Source of the DNA: Ruminococcus sp.
Lineage (GTDB): Bacteria; Bacillota; Clostridia; Oscillospirales; Ruminococcaceae
DNA: 15,908 nucleotides
Assembly: GCA_031262625.1 (NCBI GenBank)
Contig: JAISHJ010000024.1
Location: 1 to 15,908 of the forward strand
Direction of reading: 5' to 3'
Part shown: positions 1-7,575 of the stretch, piece after piece
How positions within the stretch are numbered: position 1 is the stretch's first letter
Layout of the letters: each line of letters begins with the position of its first letter
Program-made: the position numbers and the translations under genes
The notes under the pieces: generated by a model
What the model was told of the DNA's origin: nothing
Databases searched by the model: none
What the model saw: the letters and a program-made list of their open reading frames with translations, nothing else

Positions 1-1793
1 TTTGAAAGAATTACAGACGCGCTTTCGAGTATCTGTGCTGCGCTTTGGAGATGGCGTTTGAGGGCAGGGGACTCGGATTCGGAAGAGATACCTGCTCTGG
101 CTTGCGCTACCGCATCACGTCCGGCTTCGGATTGGGCGGTATATACTGCATCAAGGGTATTGAGCGCCGAAGCTTCCATGATGTCGTACGCCTTTTTAAG
201 GTCTTTTACCACATTATTCCGAATGTCGTCGTAGTTTTCGAGAACAGCATCAATTGTGTCGGTACGTCCGCGCTTTTTAAGCATTGAGCGGAACTGAGTT
301 ACTGTTCCGGAGGGGAATCCGTCATAAGGCAGCGTATCTTTCGACTCGCGGGCGGCGGTCATTACCGTGTCGGCTACTACCATTCCCATCTCGCCGGTAA
401 GTTCCTTTTGAAGGCGCGTTGAGTCAAGCCCCAAACCTCCTGCAAGGTCGGCAATACCGAGTTTGCGTGAAAGTTCTTCGCCTATCGAGCGGTTCATGTT
501 ATCAAGTGTACCTTTATGTACTTCAATACACTTGCGGTAAGCTTCTCCAACCTTATCGACGAGGAAAGAATAGAAATATTTGTCAATATCCTCGGTGTCG
601 GAATCAAGCCTTGCCTTAACTATATCTTCCCTGAAATGCGCGAAGAATTCGTAAACCCATTGCTCCGCCTGTTGAAGCATTTCGGTAACAGAAAGGTGAA
701 TTCGCGGTTTTTGGAATTCAAGAGCATTTTTAAGATTATCAATCTCTTCATCGAGCATTGCCGCAAGTTCGTCAAGTTTTTTCTTCGACATCTCCGACAT
801 ACTTTGGATCATATTTATCCGCGCAAGGGCATCGTCAACCATAAGCGAAAGCATAGCGATAATTCGCCCTGCCTTGATGGTATCTTTCTGTACAATTACT
901 TCGCGCCGAAGCGCCATTTCAAAGCGGAGGAATTCGTTTTCGTAAAATTCTTGGAATCCCTTAATGTCGGGGCGGTTAAGCCCGATTTTACGCCTGTATT
1001 CATCTATCCCGGAAACGCCGTACACAAGCGCATTCGGAATAATCGCCTGACAGCGTTCGGTAATTCGCCCGATTATCTTTTGTATATCCTCCATGGTGTT
1101 CATTGCATCAATCATATTCACGAGCACGAAGAATTTCGTAAATTCCTGCGGACGTACATATGAAGCAAGGAAACTCTGTTCCGATTCGGACATGGGGGTT
1201 AGGGCAGAAGCTATGTATACAATTGCATCGGCGTTTACAAGGTAATCCTGTACCTGTTTATCGAGCCTGTCAAGGTCGGAAAGCCCGGGGGTATCGACAA
1301 CACGGATTTCCTTAAGAAGTTCCGCATCCCCCTTAATATCAATGTGGTCTATATCGTCCGAAAATGCCTTAGAAAGCCGTTCAAGCCGTTCGCGAACGAG
1401 GTCTTCCGGGGTAAGCGGTATGCGCTGCCCGCTCTTTAGGACTGCTTCGGCGGTATTGTAATCGCCGTAAGATATACAGTTTATGGTAAATGTTTCGGGC
1501 GCAACGTTAACAGGGGTCATGTCCTTCCCCAAGAGCGCGTTTATTACGGTGGATTTGCCACGCTTAAAATCGCCGATAACTACGAGAGAGAAAGGTTCCG
1601 TGCGGCGTGCAGTTATAGCTTTATCCCAGTCGGTAAGCCGTCCCGAAAGATCAGCGCCGAGAGCGTTTTTTACAGCTGAGTTCGATATAAGTTTCTTAAT
1701 TTCACCCGCGACAAATTCAATATCAAGGAGTACAGCATCTGACTGTATATTATCGCCGAGTGCAGGGTTTTGTATTGTCGAAAGGTCATTCAT
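1..1793 (-). CDS. Dynamin-like GTPase A (C-terminus outside window)
   Basis: This reading frame is open from the ATG at 1791-1793 to the left edge, giving 597 residues with no stop. The GTPase domain is N-terminal. The P-loop GDFKRGKS lies at residues 74-81, switch-I threonines at about 101-103, DTPG at 167-170 and a G4-like NMID at 226-229. After about residue 290 the protein becomes long, charged and helical, as in the bacterial dynamin stalk (BDLP/DynA type). I see no strongly hydrophobic paddle up to the edge, but the C-terminus is missing. Members of this family hydrolyse GTP and remodel or tether membranes at the cytoplasmic face. The ATG overlaps the stop codon of the preceding gene (TAATG), with AAGGGGG 9 bases upstream, so translation is probably coupled. 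It differs clearly from the other dynamin in this operon (2769-4817), so this is a heterologous pair rather than a recent duplication. Dynamin family: confident. Cellular role: unknown. Confidence 0.9.
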   Translation of the reverse strand, partial: MNDLSTIQNPALGDNIQSDAVLLDIEFVAGEIKKLISNSAVKNALGADLSGRLTDWDKAITARRTEPFSLVVIGDFKRGKSTVINALLGKDMTPVNVAPETFTINCISYGDYNTAEAVLKSGQRIPLTPEDLVRERLERLSKAFSDDIDHIDIKGDAELLKEIRVVDTPGLSDLDRLDKQVQDYLVNADAIVYIASALTPMSESEQSFLASYVRPQEFTKFFVLVNMIDAMNTMEDIQKIIGRITERCQAIIPNALVYGVSGIDEYRRKIGLNRPDIKGFQEFYENEFLRFEMALRREVIVQKDTIKAGRIIAMLSLMVDDALARINMIQSMSEMSKKKLDELAAMLDEEIDNLKNALEFQKPRIHLSVTEMLQQAEQWVYEFFAHFREDIVKARLDSDTEDIDKYFYSFLVDKVGEAYRKCIEVHKGTLDNMNRSIGEELSRKLGIADLAGGLGLDSTRLQKELTGEMGMVVADTVMTAARESKDTLPYDGFPSGTVTQFRSMLKKRGRTDTIDAVLENYDDIRNNVVKDLKKAYDIMEASALNTLDAVYTAQSEAGRDAVAQARAGISSESESPALKRHLQSAAQILESASVILS

Positions 1794-2755
1794 TATTTCA
1801 CGCCCCCTTCCGATATTATGACACAACGCACCTCCATGGCTTGCTTGTTAACAAGGTGCGAAACGGTCGGATGTGCATCCGTACGGCGATTATATAAGAC
1901 TTCACAGTTAATAAACTCCAACCCGCAGCAAAGCCTTCTGTAAAGGTCGGAATAGGAGGAATCAAGAGAGATACTTCTTGCCGGAGTAAAATGTATTTTC
2001 TCGTAACCGTCAATTATTTTCTCAGCGGATAGGTTTTCATCTTTATAAATCCCGGTAATCCCGACAGAGATAGCCCGCAGAGCTGTTTTTACGTAGTCGG
2101 ACGGCTCGTCAAGACTGATAATTCCGGCGCGGTCGCAGGTTATGTCCGAAAGACGGTACCACTGTGCCAGACTGTTTTTTATATTCGTGTCGGTCAATGT
2201 TTCACGCCTGTCGCTGTCATTCCCGGCAAGTCCGTATATAACCGCGGCGGATTTATAAAGGCAGTGGGCATTCTGAATTCGCCCGCATTCACGCCCGATA
2301 AGAAACTTAAGGAGCGGTTCGTCGCCGCATTCCGCAAGCCCCGAGGATATTACTATGCAGGGTTCGTTTATATTTTCGCTTTCGAGAGAGTATATAATCT
2401 TTTCAGAAGTAGCAATAACGCAAACTGTCGGAAGTACCATATTAAGTCGTTCAGCACATTTTACCGTTACTTCATACGCTGCCGAAAATTTAAGTGAGCC
2501 GGCTTTTGCAGAACTTCCGAAAGCCATTCTGTAAGTCTCTCCGATGTAAGCGAAAACAGGCTTTAAGACCTTAGTCATCCCGAACATTCCGCCGAGTTTT
2601 TGCCTGTACTCTGTGTCACCGTCAAAAGCGTAGTCAAGTTTTCCTCCGATAAGGTGAGAATCTGACTTCAAAGCATGAGCCTTTGAGCGGGCAGATACAT
2701 AATGGTAAAAATTAGTATCAATATCAAACAGAGGGTTATTTATAGCTTCAATCAA
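1793..2755 (-). CDS. M48-metalloprotease-like protein with degenerate zinc site (probable pseudoprotease)
   Basis: I chose a TTG start at 2753-2755, giving 320 residues. An AAGGGGG ribosome binding site overlaps the upstream stop codon and sits 8 bases before this TTG. The longer ATG start at 2818 would overlap the dynamin gene by 50 bases. The layout resembles the M48 (Ste24/HtpX-like) catalytic core. There is a IVISSGL strand (residues 134-140), then FLIGRECGRIQNAH (151-164) where the family has HELGHIxxGH, then SDITCDRAG (203-211) where the family has ExxADRxG. Both zinc histidines are arginine (R155, R159) and the zinc glutamate is aspartate (D204). The catalytic-base position keeps E156. 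There are eleven cysteines and no obvious signal peptide or membrane helix. It is encoded between two dynamin genes and overlaps the next one by one base. The fold assignment is by motif only. Loss of proteolysis is inferred from the substitutions. An alternative metal site using C157, H164 or C165 cannot be excluded. Confidence 0.72.
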   Translation of the reverse strand: MIEAINNPLFDIDTNFYHYVSARSKAHALKSDSHLIGGKLDYAFDGDTEYRQKLGGMFGMTKVLKPVFAYIGETYRMAFGSSAKAGSLKFSAAYEVTVKCAERLNMVLPTVCVIATSEKIIYSLESENINEPCIVISSGLAECGDEPLLKFLIGRECGRIQNAHCLYKSAAVIYGLAGNDSDRRETLTDTNIKNSLAQWYRLSDITCDRAGIISLDEPSDYVKTALRAISVGITGIYKDENLSAEKIIDGYEKIHFTPARSISLDSSYSDLYRRLCCGLEFINCEVLYNRRTDAHPTVSHLVNKQAMEVRCVIISEGGVK

Positions 2756-2768
2756 AGTCAATTCCCCC

Positions 2769-4817
2769 TTATTCCATGTCGCTTGACAGTTGCTTATGAA
2801 GATTATAGCTCTCCGCAAGCAATCCGCCGATATATTCAGCCATATTGCCGAGACGTTCGCGCTCGGTTTCCGAAAGTTCTTTCCGCTCTTCTTTCATCTG
2901 ATTGAGACGGTCAAGTGTGGTCTGCGTGTCTGCAAGGATAGCTTCTGTTTCCTTTTCAATCTTCGTTTTTAAGCCTTCAAAGGAAGCATATACCTGCTGA
3001 CGAACTGTTTCTGAGAAGTCGGAATTAATCTTCATCTCCTTAAACTGTTTGTGTACAGCAAGCTTTAGGTTTTGTTTGAATTTCTCGATACGTTCGTCGG
3101 AGAGGAATTTTTCAACGGAGAATTTACCGGCAAAAGCCCCGGTAAGCCCTGCAAGTGCAAGGATAGTAAGGGTAACAGGTCCGCCGACAATTCCGAGAAC
3201 TCCGGCAAGAACAAAGCCTGTTGCGGCGATTGCCCCACTCGATAAAAGTCCCGAAGCACCGCCGAGCAGAGCGCCTTTAATTCCGGCTTCACGCATACCT
3301 ATAAAGAGTCCGCCCGTTCCGACAGTCCCTAAAACCACGCTTATTACCGAGTCAACAGCACCTCCCGCACGTCTCCCGCGGTTTGCGGAGAGTGAGAACA
3401 TCTCCTGAATACGGTTAACGGAAGCGAAAAATTCATTCTCAAAGCCTTGAAGTCTTGAAGCTTCGTCGGAAAGCGCAATATTAATCTCATTTTGAATCTG
3501 TTCGCAGATTAGCTGTGCCTTGTTTTCGATATTGTCGCGGATTTTGTCGGTAATACGCATATGTACTTTTTTGAGGTTGTCTTTTTTAAGGTCATCCGCC
3601 GACATCATGAAACCGTCCACAACGTCCATTGCGGTGTCTTCAATCTGCTGCCAGTAGCTTTCAAGGATAGGCTTTAAGCCGCCGTAAACATTCGCCGCTG
3701 CATCGTTAATCTTAACGAATTCAAGCCGCTTCTTAGTGCGTATATCATCAATTTCGGCTGTAGCATCGCGATATTTATCCATGAACTCGTCTGTCTCCAT
3801 CATCAGGGCGTTTTCACGGAGTAAAATTATATTGAGTATTTCCGAGCCGGAACTGATTATCTTATTTGCTAAAATTTGCAAAGCAATAGAGCCGCGTTCA
3901 ACGGTTAGCATATGTTCGAGTGCCTGTTCAAACTGCGGGAAGTTACTCTCCGCAAGTGCTGTTTCGTCACCTTGTTCCTTTGCGGTCAAAGCCTTTTTAG
4001 CATAGACCCCGAATACACGCGGAGTACCTATCTTGCGCTTATAAACGGCGAATTCTTTGCTTCCTTCACCCATAACCTGTTTAGCTTTTTCCATGACATA
4101 GCTTTCGATACGTCTGCGGACAGTCTCGACAATACGTTCCTCGTCCTCTTTAGAAAAAGTCCCGAAACAGTTAACGGCAAAGATAATACGCCCGAGGTCG
4201 GACGTAAGCATTTTGTTCTCTAAAAATTCCTTCTCAAACTGCGAGAAGGGGCTGTTAGCAGAAATAACGAAAACAGCCGCATCAATCTCCGGCAAAATCG
4301 ACAGAGTTACATTTGTCATCTGTTCATCGTCGTTAAGCCCCGGAGTATCTATAATATCTACGTTATTTTTACAAAACGCAGTATCATAGTAAACGGTAGC
4401 TTGCTTCACGTTTTCGGCGGTACGTTCCGACTCGAAAGTAAGTTTCGTAACATAGTCCGAAAGCTTCTCTACAGGAACTCTTACTTCCGAACCGTCCTTA
4501 AATTCAACGATAACGAAAGGATCGCTCGAATATGTAATGCGGTTTAGTGCGGCAGTAGCCGGCAAAACATCGGAAGGCAGAACATCTTCGCCTAAAATAG
4601 CGTTGATGATTGTGCTCTTTCCACGTTTGAATTCCCCGACGACGGCAACCTCAAAATGTTCCTTGACAGCTTTTTCAAGTGTTTCCGTGATCGAACCCGA
4701 AGTTTTTACGAGAGCAAGGCTGTCGGCAAACTCTCTGAGCTTTTCAAGCTCCTCAACTATTTCGGCGACTGTTGCCTTATACGCCGAATAGCTTCCGTAC
4801 TGTATTGTTTGCTCCAT
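2769..4817 (-). CDS. Dynamin-like GTPase B with hydrophobic membrane segment
   Basis: This is a 682-residue bacterial dynamin-like protein. The P-loop GEFKRGKS is at 61-68, the switch-I region LPATAALNRITY at 85-96, and DTPG at 157-160. The usual G4 (N/T)KxD position reads NCFG (216-219), a degenerate guanine-specificity motif. Residues of about 310-480 are helical and charged, like a stalk. Residues of about 484-566 are a long Gly/Ala/Leu/Ile-rich hydrophobic stretch, the expected membrane-inserting paddle. A charged coiled-coil-like tail follows (about 575-660). The family uses GTP-driven assembly to fuse, tether or reshape membranes. It is the first gene of a three-gene operon driven from the promoter at 4951-4979, with a leader of about 125 nt. 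The ATG at 4815-4817 has no recognisable ribosome binding site; a stable inverted repeat sits just upstream. No better in-frame start is visible, so the start is less certain than the family. Confidence 0.93.
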   Translation of the reverse strand: MEQTIQYGSYSAYKATVAEIVEELEKLREFADSLALVKTSGSITETLEKAVKEHFEVAVVGEFKRGKSTIINAILGEDVLPSDVLPATAALNRITYSSDPFVIVEFKDGSEVRVPVEKLSDYVTKLTFESERTAENVKQATVYYDTAFCKNNVDIIDTPGLNDDEQMTNVTLSILPEIDAAVFVISANSPFSQFEKEFLENKMLTSDLGRIIFAVNCFGTFSKEDEERIVETVRRRIESYVMEKAKQVMGEGSKEFAVYKRKIGTPRVFGVYAKKALTAKEQGDETALAESNFPQFEQALEHMLTVERGSIALQILANKIISSGSEILNIILLRENALMMETDEFMDKYRDATAEIDDIRTKKRLEFVKINDAAANVYGGLKPILESYWQQIEDTAMDVVDGFMMSADDLKKDNLKKVHMRITDKIRDNIENKAQLICEQIQNEINIALSDEASRLQGFENEFFASVNRIQEMFSLSANRGRRAGGAVDSVISVVLGTVGTGGLFIGMREAGIKGALLGGASGLLSSGAIAATGFVLAGVLGIVGGPVTLTILALAGLTGAFAGKFSVEKFLSDERIEKFKQNLKLAVHKQFKEMKINSDFSETVRQQVYASFEGLKTKIEKETEAILADTQTTLDRLNQMKEERKELSETERERLGNMAEYIGGLLAESYNLHKQLSSDME

Positions 4818-4830
4818 AGGCGGTAATGGG

Positions 4831-4917
4831 GAGCGGAAAAGCTGACAAAATTATGAAATCTTAACAGCTAATTCCGCTCTCGATCCCCCTTTCCCCAAAG
4901 AAAGATCCTCGGGAAAG
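4831..4917 (-). promoter_or_regulatory. Structured 5' leader of the dynamin operon
   Basis: Two inverted repeats fill the transcribed leader. The one nearer the gene pairs 4831-4838 with 4872-4879 (8 bp), continued by 4840-4844 with 4865-4869 (5 bp) after a small internal loop. The one nearer the promoter pairs 4889-4895 with 4911-4917 (7 bp, 15-nt loop). No ribosome binding site precedes the ATG at 4817. The segment around 4885-4901 shares the word TTCCCCAAAGA and flanking C-runs with the repeat at 11201-11217, in the same orientation relative to the downstream gene. It may be a cis-regulatory RNA or a degenerate dispersed repeat; I do not recognise a known riboswitch class. Confidence 0.45.
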
Positions 4918-4950
4918 TTAATAATATTTGTAAAAAGCTAAGACAATTAC

Positions 4951-4979
4951 ATTATACCAAATTTATAGAAAAAAGTCAA
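4951..4979 (-). promoter_or_regulatory. Sigma-A promoter of the dynamin operon
   Basis: On the minus strand a -35 TTGACT (4974-4979) and a -10 TATAAT (4951-4956) are separated by 17 bases. This is 11 of 12 matches to the vegetative consensus and the strongest promoter in the window. Transcription should begin near 4944, leaving about 125 nt of leader before the dynamin B start. It implies housekeeping sigma-factor expression rather than sporulation-only control. Confidence 0.85.
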
Positions 4980-4991
4980 CCGATATTCAAT

Positions 4992-5969
4992 TTATTTTGT
5001 ATTTATTTTTGCGGTTATTTCGTCCATTATTTCCATTATGCGGAGTGTGTCCGCAAGCGGAATAATTCTGCTCTCAAGCAAACCTTCATTGAGGCAAGCC
5101 TGCGCTTCCATAACCTCGTATTCGTAGCCGTTACAGAGGTGCGGTTCACTGAATTCTTCGACAAAATTACCCCATTTGTCGAAAAGCTTGAATGAATGTC
5201 CGTACCAGAAGTCAGGTTCTGTTACGATTCGTCCTTCTGTTCCGACAATAACCCCGCGGTTATCATCTTCGATATCAAATCCCACAACGCTTGAAGTATA
5301 GGCATTGCCGTAGTCAAATACGATAATTTCATCGCGGTCGACACCTGTTTCGCCGATATATCCGCGTGAAAAGAGGTTCTTATAATCAAAACCCAAGAAG
5401 CCTGTAACGAAGGTTACGGAGTATACGCCAAGATCAAGGAGTGTTCCGCCGCCGAGTTCTTTCTTAAAGAAGCGGTTATTCGGATCGTACATCTGTGCTT
5501 TTGAAATATCGGCGCGAATTGTCTTTATCTCGCCGATTTTTCCGTCTTTATACCACTCGACTGCCTTGCGAAAATACGGAATACACTTCATCCACATTGC
5601 TTCCATGAAGAAAAGTTTCTTCTCGCGGGCGATTTTTATAAGTTCAGCTGTTTCAGGAGCAGTGACTGTCAAACTTTTTTCGCAGAGAACGTTTTTACCG
5701 TGTTCAAAGCAAAGTTTTACATTGTCATAATGAATTGATGTCGGTGATGCAACATAAATAATGTCTATATCAGGGTCGGCGGCAAGTTCTTCATATGTTC
5801 CGTAGCAGCGTTTAGCACCGTATCTTTTACCGAAATCCTCAGCTTTTTCTATACCGCGTGAAGCAACAGCGGTAAGTTCAGCATCCGGAACATAATTTAT
5901 TGCATCGGCAAGGCGTTCGGCTATCCAACCTGTTGCCATTATACCCCATTTTGTAATTTTTACAGACAT
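4992..5969 (-). CDS. Gfo/Idh/MocA-family NAD(P)-dependent oxidoreductase
   Basis: This is a 325-residue, full-length member of the family. The N-terminal Rossmann fold starts with KWGIMATGWIAE (residues 7-18). The family EKP motif appears as EKS (97-99), keeping the key lysine K98. The C-terminal alpha/beta domain carries GGGTLLDLGVYSV (173-185), typical of the dihydrodiol-dehydrogenase-like branch with its conserved Asp and Tyr. Such enzymes oxidise or reduce sugars, inositols or related polyols in the cytoplasm. The substrate cannot be told from sequence, and no sugar transporter or kinase is adjacent. The ATG at 5967-5969 has a strong AGGAGAGA ribosome binding site 6 bases upstream, and a promoter lies at 5998-6026. 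It is transcribed away from the ger operon and reads toward the dynamin operon; I see no hairpin terminator after its stop. Confidence 0.92.
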   Translation of the reverse strand: MSVKITKWGIMATGWIAERLADAINYVPDAELTAVASRGIEKAEDFGKRYGAKRCYGTYEELAADPDIDIIYVASPTSIHYDNVKLCFEHGKNVLCEKSLTVTAPETAELIKIAREKKLFFMEAMWMKCIPYFRKAVEWYKDGKIGEIKTIRADISKAQMYDPNNRFFKKELGGGTLLDLGVYSVTFVTGFLGFDYKNLFSRGYIGETGVDRDEIIVFDYGNAYTSSVVGFDIEDDNRGVIVGTEGRIVTEPDFWYGHSFKLFDKWGNFVEEFSEPHLCNGYEYEVMEAQACLNEGLLESRIIPLADTLRIMEIMDEITAKINTK

Positions 5970-5981
5970 AAATATCTCTCC

Positions 5982-6011
5982 TGAATTTTTTTAGTTAATT
6001 ATAGCATAATA
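5982..6011 (+). promoter_or_regulatory. Candidate sigma-G (forespore) promoter for the ger operon
   Basis: On the plus strand TGAATT (5982-5987), 17 bases, then CATAATA (6005-6011) resembles the forespore sigma-G pattern (GHATR / CATHHTA), with one -35 mismatch. It lies about 55 bases before the gerA-type start, and B. subtilis ger receptor operons are known to be sigma-G dependent. The region is very AT-rich and overlaps the opposing promoter, so a chance match is possible. A plus-strand TATAAT at 6045-6050 lacks a good -35. Confidence 0.35.
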
Positions 6012-6026
6012 AAATAGAAATTACAA
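5998..6026 (-). promoter_or_regulatory. Extended -10 sigma-A promoter of the Gfo/Idh gene
   Basis: On the minus strand TTGTAA (6021-6026) and TATAAT (5998-6003) are 17 bases apart. A TG one base upstream of the -10 gives the extended form TGnTATAAT. Transcription would start near 5991, leaving a short leader of about 20 nt containing the AGGAGAGA site. Confidence 0.78.
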
Positions 6027-6066
6027 GACAAATTATATTAAATTTATAATACTGCGGGAAATAATT

Positions 6067-7575
6067 ATGATACCGAAGACACCGTTTGATAAACCGAATT
6101 CAAAAGATTACAGCGATTATCCTCTCGTTTCCGATTTATCGGAAAATATCGACAATGTTAAGAATATCATGTCACAAAGTTCCGACCTGCTTGTTAACGA
6201 ATTTACTATAGGCGAAACTAAACTTGTTCTGATGTGTTTAGAGGGAATGGTATCGACCGGCACGCTTGCAGATATGATTCTTTACCCGATGACGACTATT
6301 ACTCTTGCGTCCGATGAAAAAGCAGATAGCGTAACCATATATAACCATATCAAGGACAATATGCTCCTCGGTATAGACAGGCTTGTTACCGAAAAAATTT
6401 CCGACGTCGTGAAGCGGCTTATGGCAGGCTTTGCAGTAATAATCGTTGACGGTATCGCTTCGGCGTTCTGTTACGGGGCACAGGGGTATAATACCCGCGG
6501 CGTGGGAGAGCCTTCCTCCGAAGGGAATCTTCGGGGTTCACGCGAAGGCTTTGTCGAAACTGTTCGTACAAATATGTCGATGATTCGCCGAAGAATTAAG
6601 TCTCCGCTCTTAAAATTTGACCTCTTTCAGGTTTCGACAAAATCGAATAATGACGTAGTAATGTGTTACATGACCGATCGTGTTCCGAAAAAACTTCTTG
6701 CCGATATTAAGCGAAAACTCTTAAATATGCAGATGGAATCGGTTATCGAAAGCGGCTATGTAGAGCCTTATCTTAACGACACAAAGCTTTCGGTCTTTTC
6801 CGGCGTATCTGTTACAGAACGTCCCGATGTATTTACCGCAAAACTCTTAGAAGGTAAAATAGGGGTGCTTATTGATGGAACACCCTTTTCTATAGTTTTA
6901 CCATTTCTTTTTATCGAAAATTTCCAGACTATCGACGATTACACCTCACGTCCGTTTTATACCACACTTGTAAGGCTGATTCGTTACCTTTCGTTCTTCA
7001 TTTCAATATTTCTGCCCGCTCTCTATGTGGCAGTAATTAACTTTCACCCGGAACTTTTTAACCATACCCTTCTCGTAACTCTCGCGGAAGCGGAGGAGCA
7101 GTCCGCATTCCCGCTTGCGATTGAAGCGATAATTATACTTATCGCATATGAAATTATCCGCGAATCGAGTTTGCGGCTTCCGAAAAGTATCGGCGGAGGA
7201 GTTTCGATAATCGGCGGACTTATTATCGGCGATACAGCAGTTTCCGCCGGAATTATCTCAAACCCGATACTGCTTGTCTGCGCAATTGCAGTTATAGCAT
7301 CCTTCCTTATACCGAATCTTTACCAGCCGGTAGCTTTTCTCCGAATAATTGCCGTAATCGCCGGAGGGATCGCCGGGCTATACGGCATAGCACTTTTTGC
7401 AGCGGTGCTGCTTATAAATATATGTTCGCTTGAAAGCTATGGTGCGCCGGTAACTGCGCCTGTGTCGCCCTTTACAGCACGTTCAATGCGTGATGTTCTC
7501 ACGCGAATAAGCATGAAAAGCATGGTTAAGGATAAAATTACCGTCGAAAAGCTCAACGGGGTAAATATGAAATGA
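6067..7575 (+). CDS. Spore germination receptor subunit A (GerA/GerKA family)
   Basis: This 502-residue protein has the normal length for the family. The soluble N-terminal half carries the signature GEPSSEGNLRGSREGFVE (147-164), followed by TNMSMIRRRIKSP (168-180), and SGYVEPY (229-235). ERPDVFTAKLLEGKIGVLIDGTP (251-273) precedes the membrane domain. Hydrophobic helices occupy roughly 275-455, including LPKSIGGGVSIIGGLIIGD (371-389). The conserved PVSPFTARSMRD tail segment follows at about 465-476. The A subunit is a core component of the inner spore membrane receptor that senses nutrients and triggers ion release. It is the first gene of an A-B-C operon. The ATG follows a weak GGGAA site; the stop overlaps the next start (ATGA). 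Which germinant it senses cannot be inferred. Confidence 0.97.
   Translation: MIPKTPFDKPNSKDYSDYPLVSDLSENIDNVKNIMSQSSDLLVNEFTIGETKLVLMCLEGMVSTGTLADMILYPMTTITLASDEKADSVTIYNHIKDNMLLGIDRLVTEKISDVVKRLMAGFAVIIVDGIASAFCYGAQGYNTRGVGEPSSEGNLRGSREGFVETVRTNMSMIRRRIKSPLLKFDLFQVSTKSNNDVVMCYMTDRVPKKLLADIKRKLLNMQMESVIESGYVEPYLNDTKLSVFSGVSVTERPDVFTAKLLEGKIGVLIDGTPFSIVLPFLFIENFQTIDDYTSRPFYTTLVRLIRYLSFFISIFLPALYVAVINFHPELFNHTLLVTLAEAEEQSAFPLAIEAIIILIAYEIIRESSLRLPKSIGGGVSIIGGLIIGDTAVSAGIISNPILLVCAIAVIASFLIPNLYQPVAFLRIIAVIAGGIAGLYGIALFAAVLLINICSLESYGAPVTAPVSPFTARSMRDVLTRISMKSMVKDKITVEKLNGVNMK

Noticed and set aside
516..1163. Long plus-strand open frame of 215 codons
   Set aside because: It lies antisense to the GTPase and stalk of dynamin A, which is open over 597 codons with clear motifs. 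It has no family resemblance or ribosome binding site.
2756..2818. Longer ATG start for the M48-like gene
   Set aside because: It would overlap the upstream dynamin by 50 bases and has no well-placed ribosome binding site. The TTG at 2753-2755 has AAGGGGG at 8 bases.
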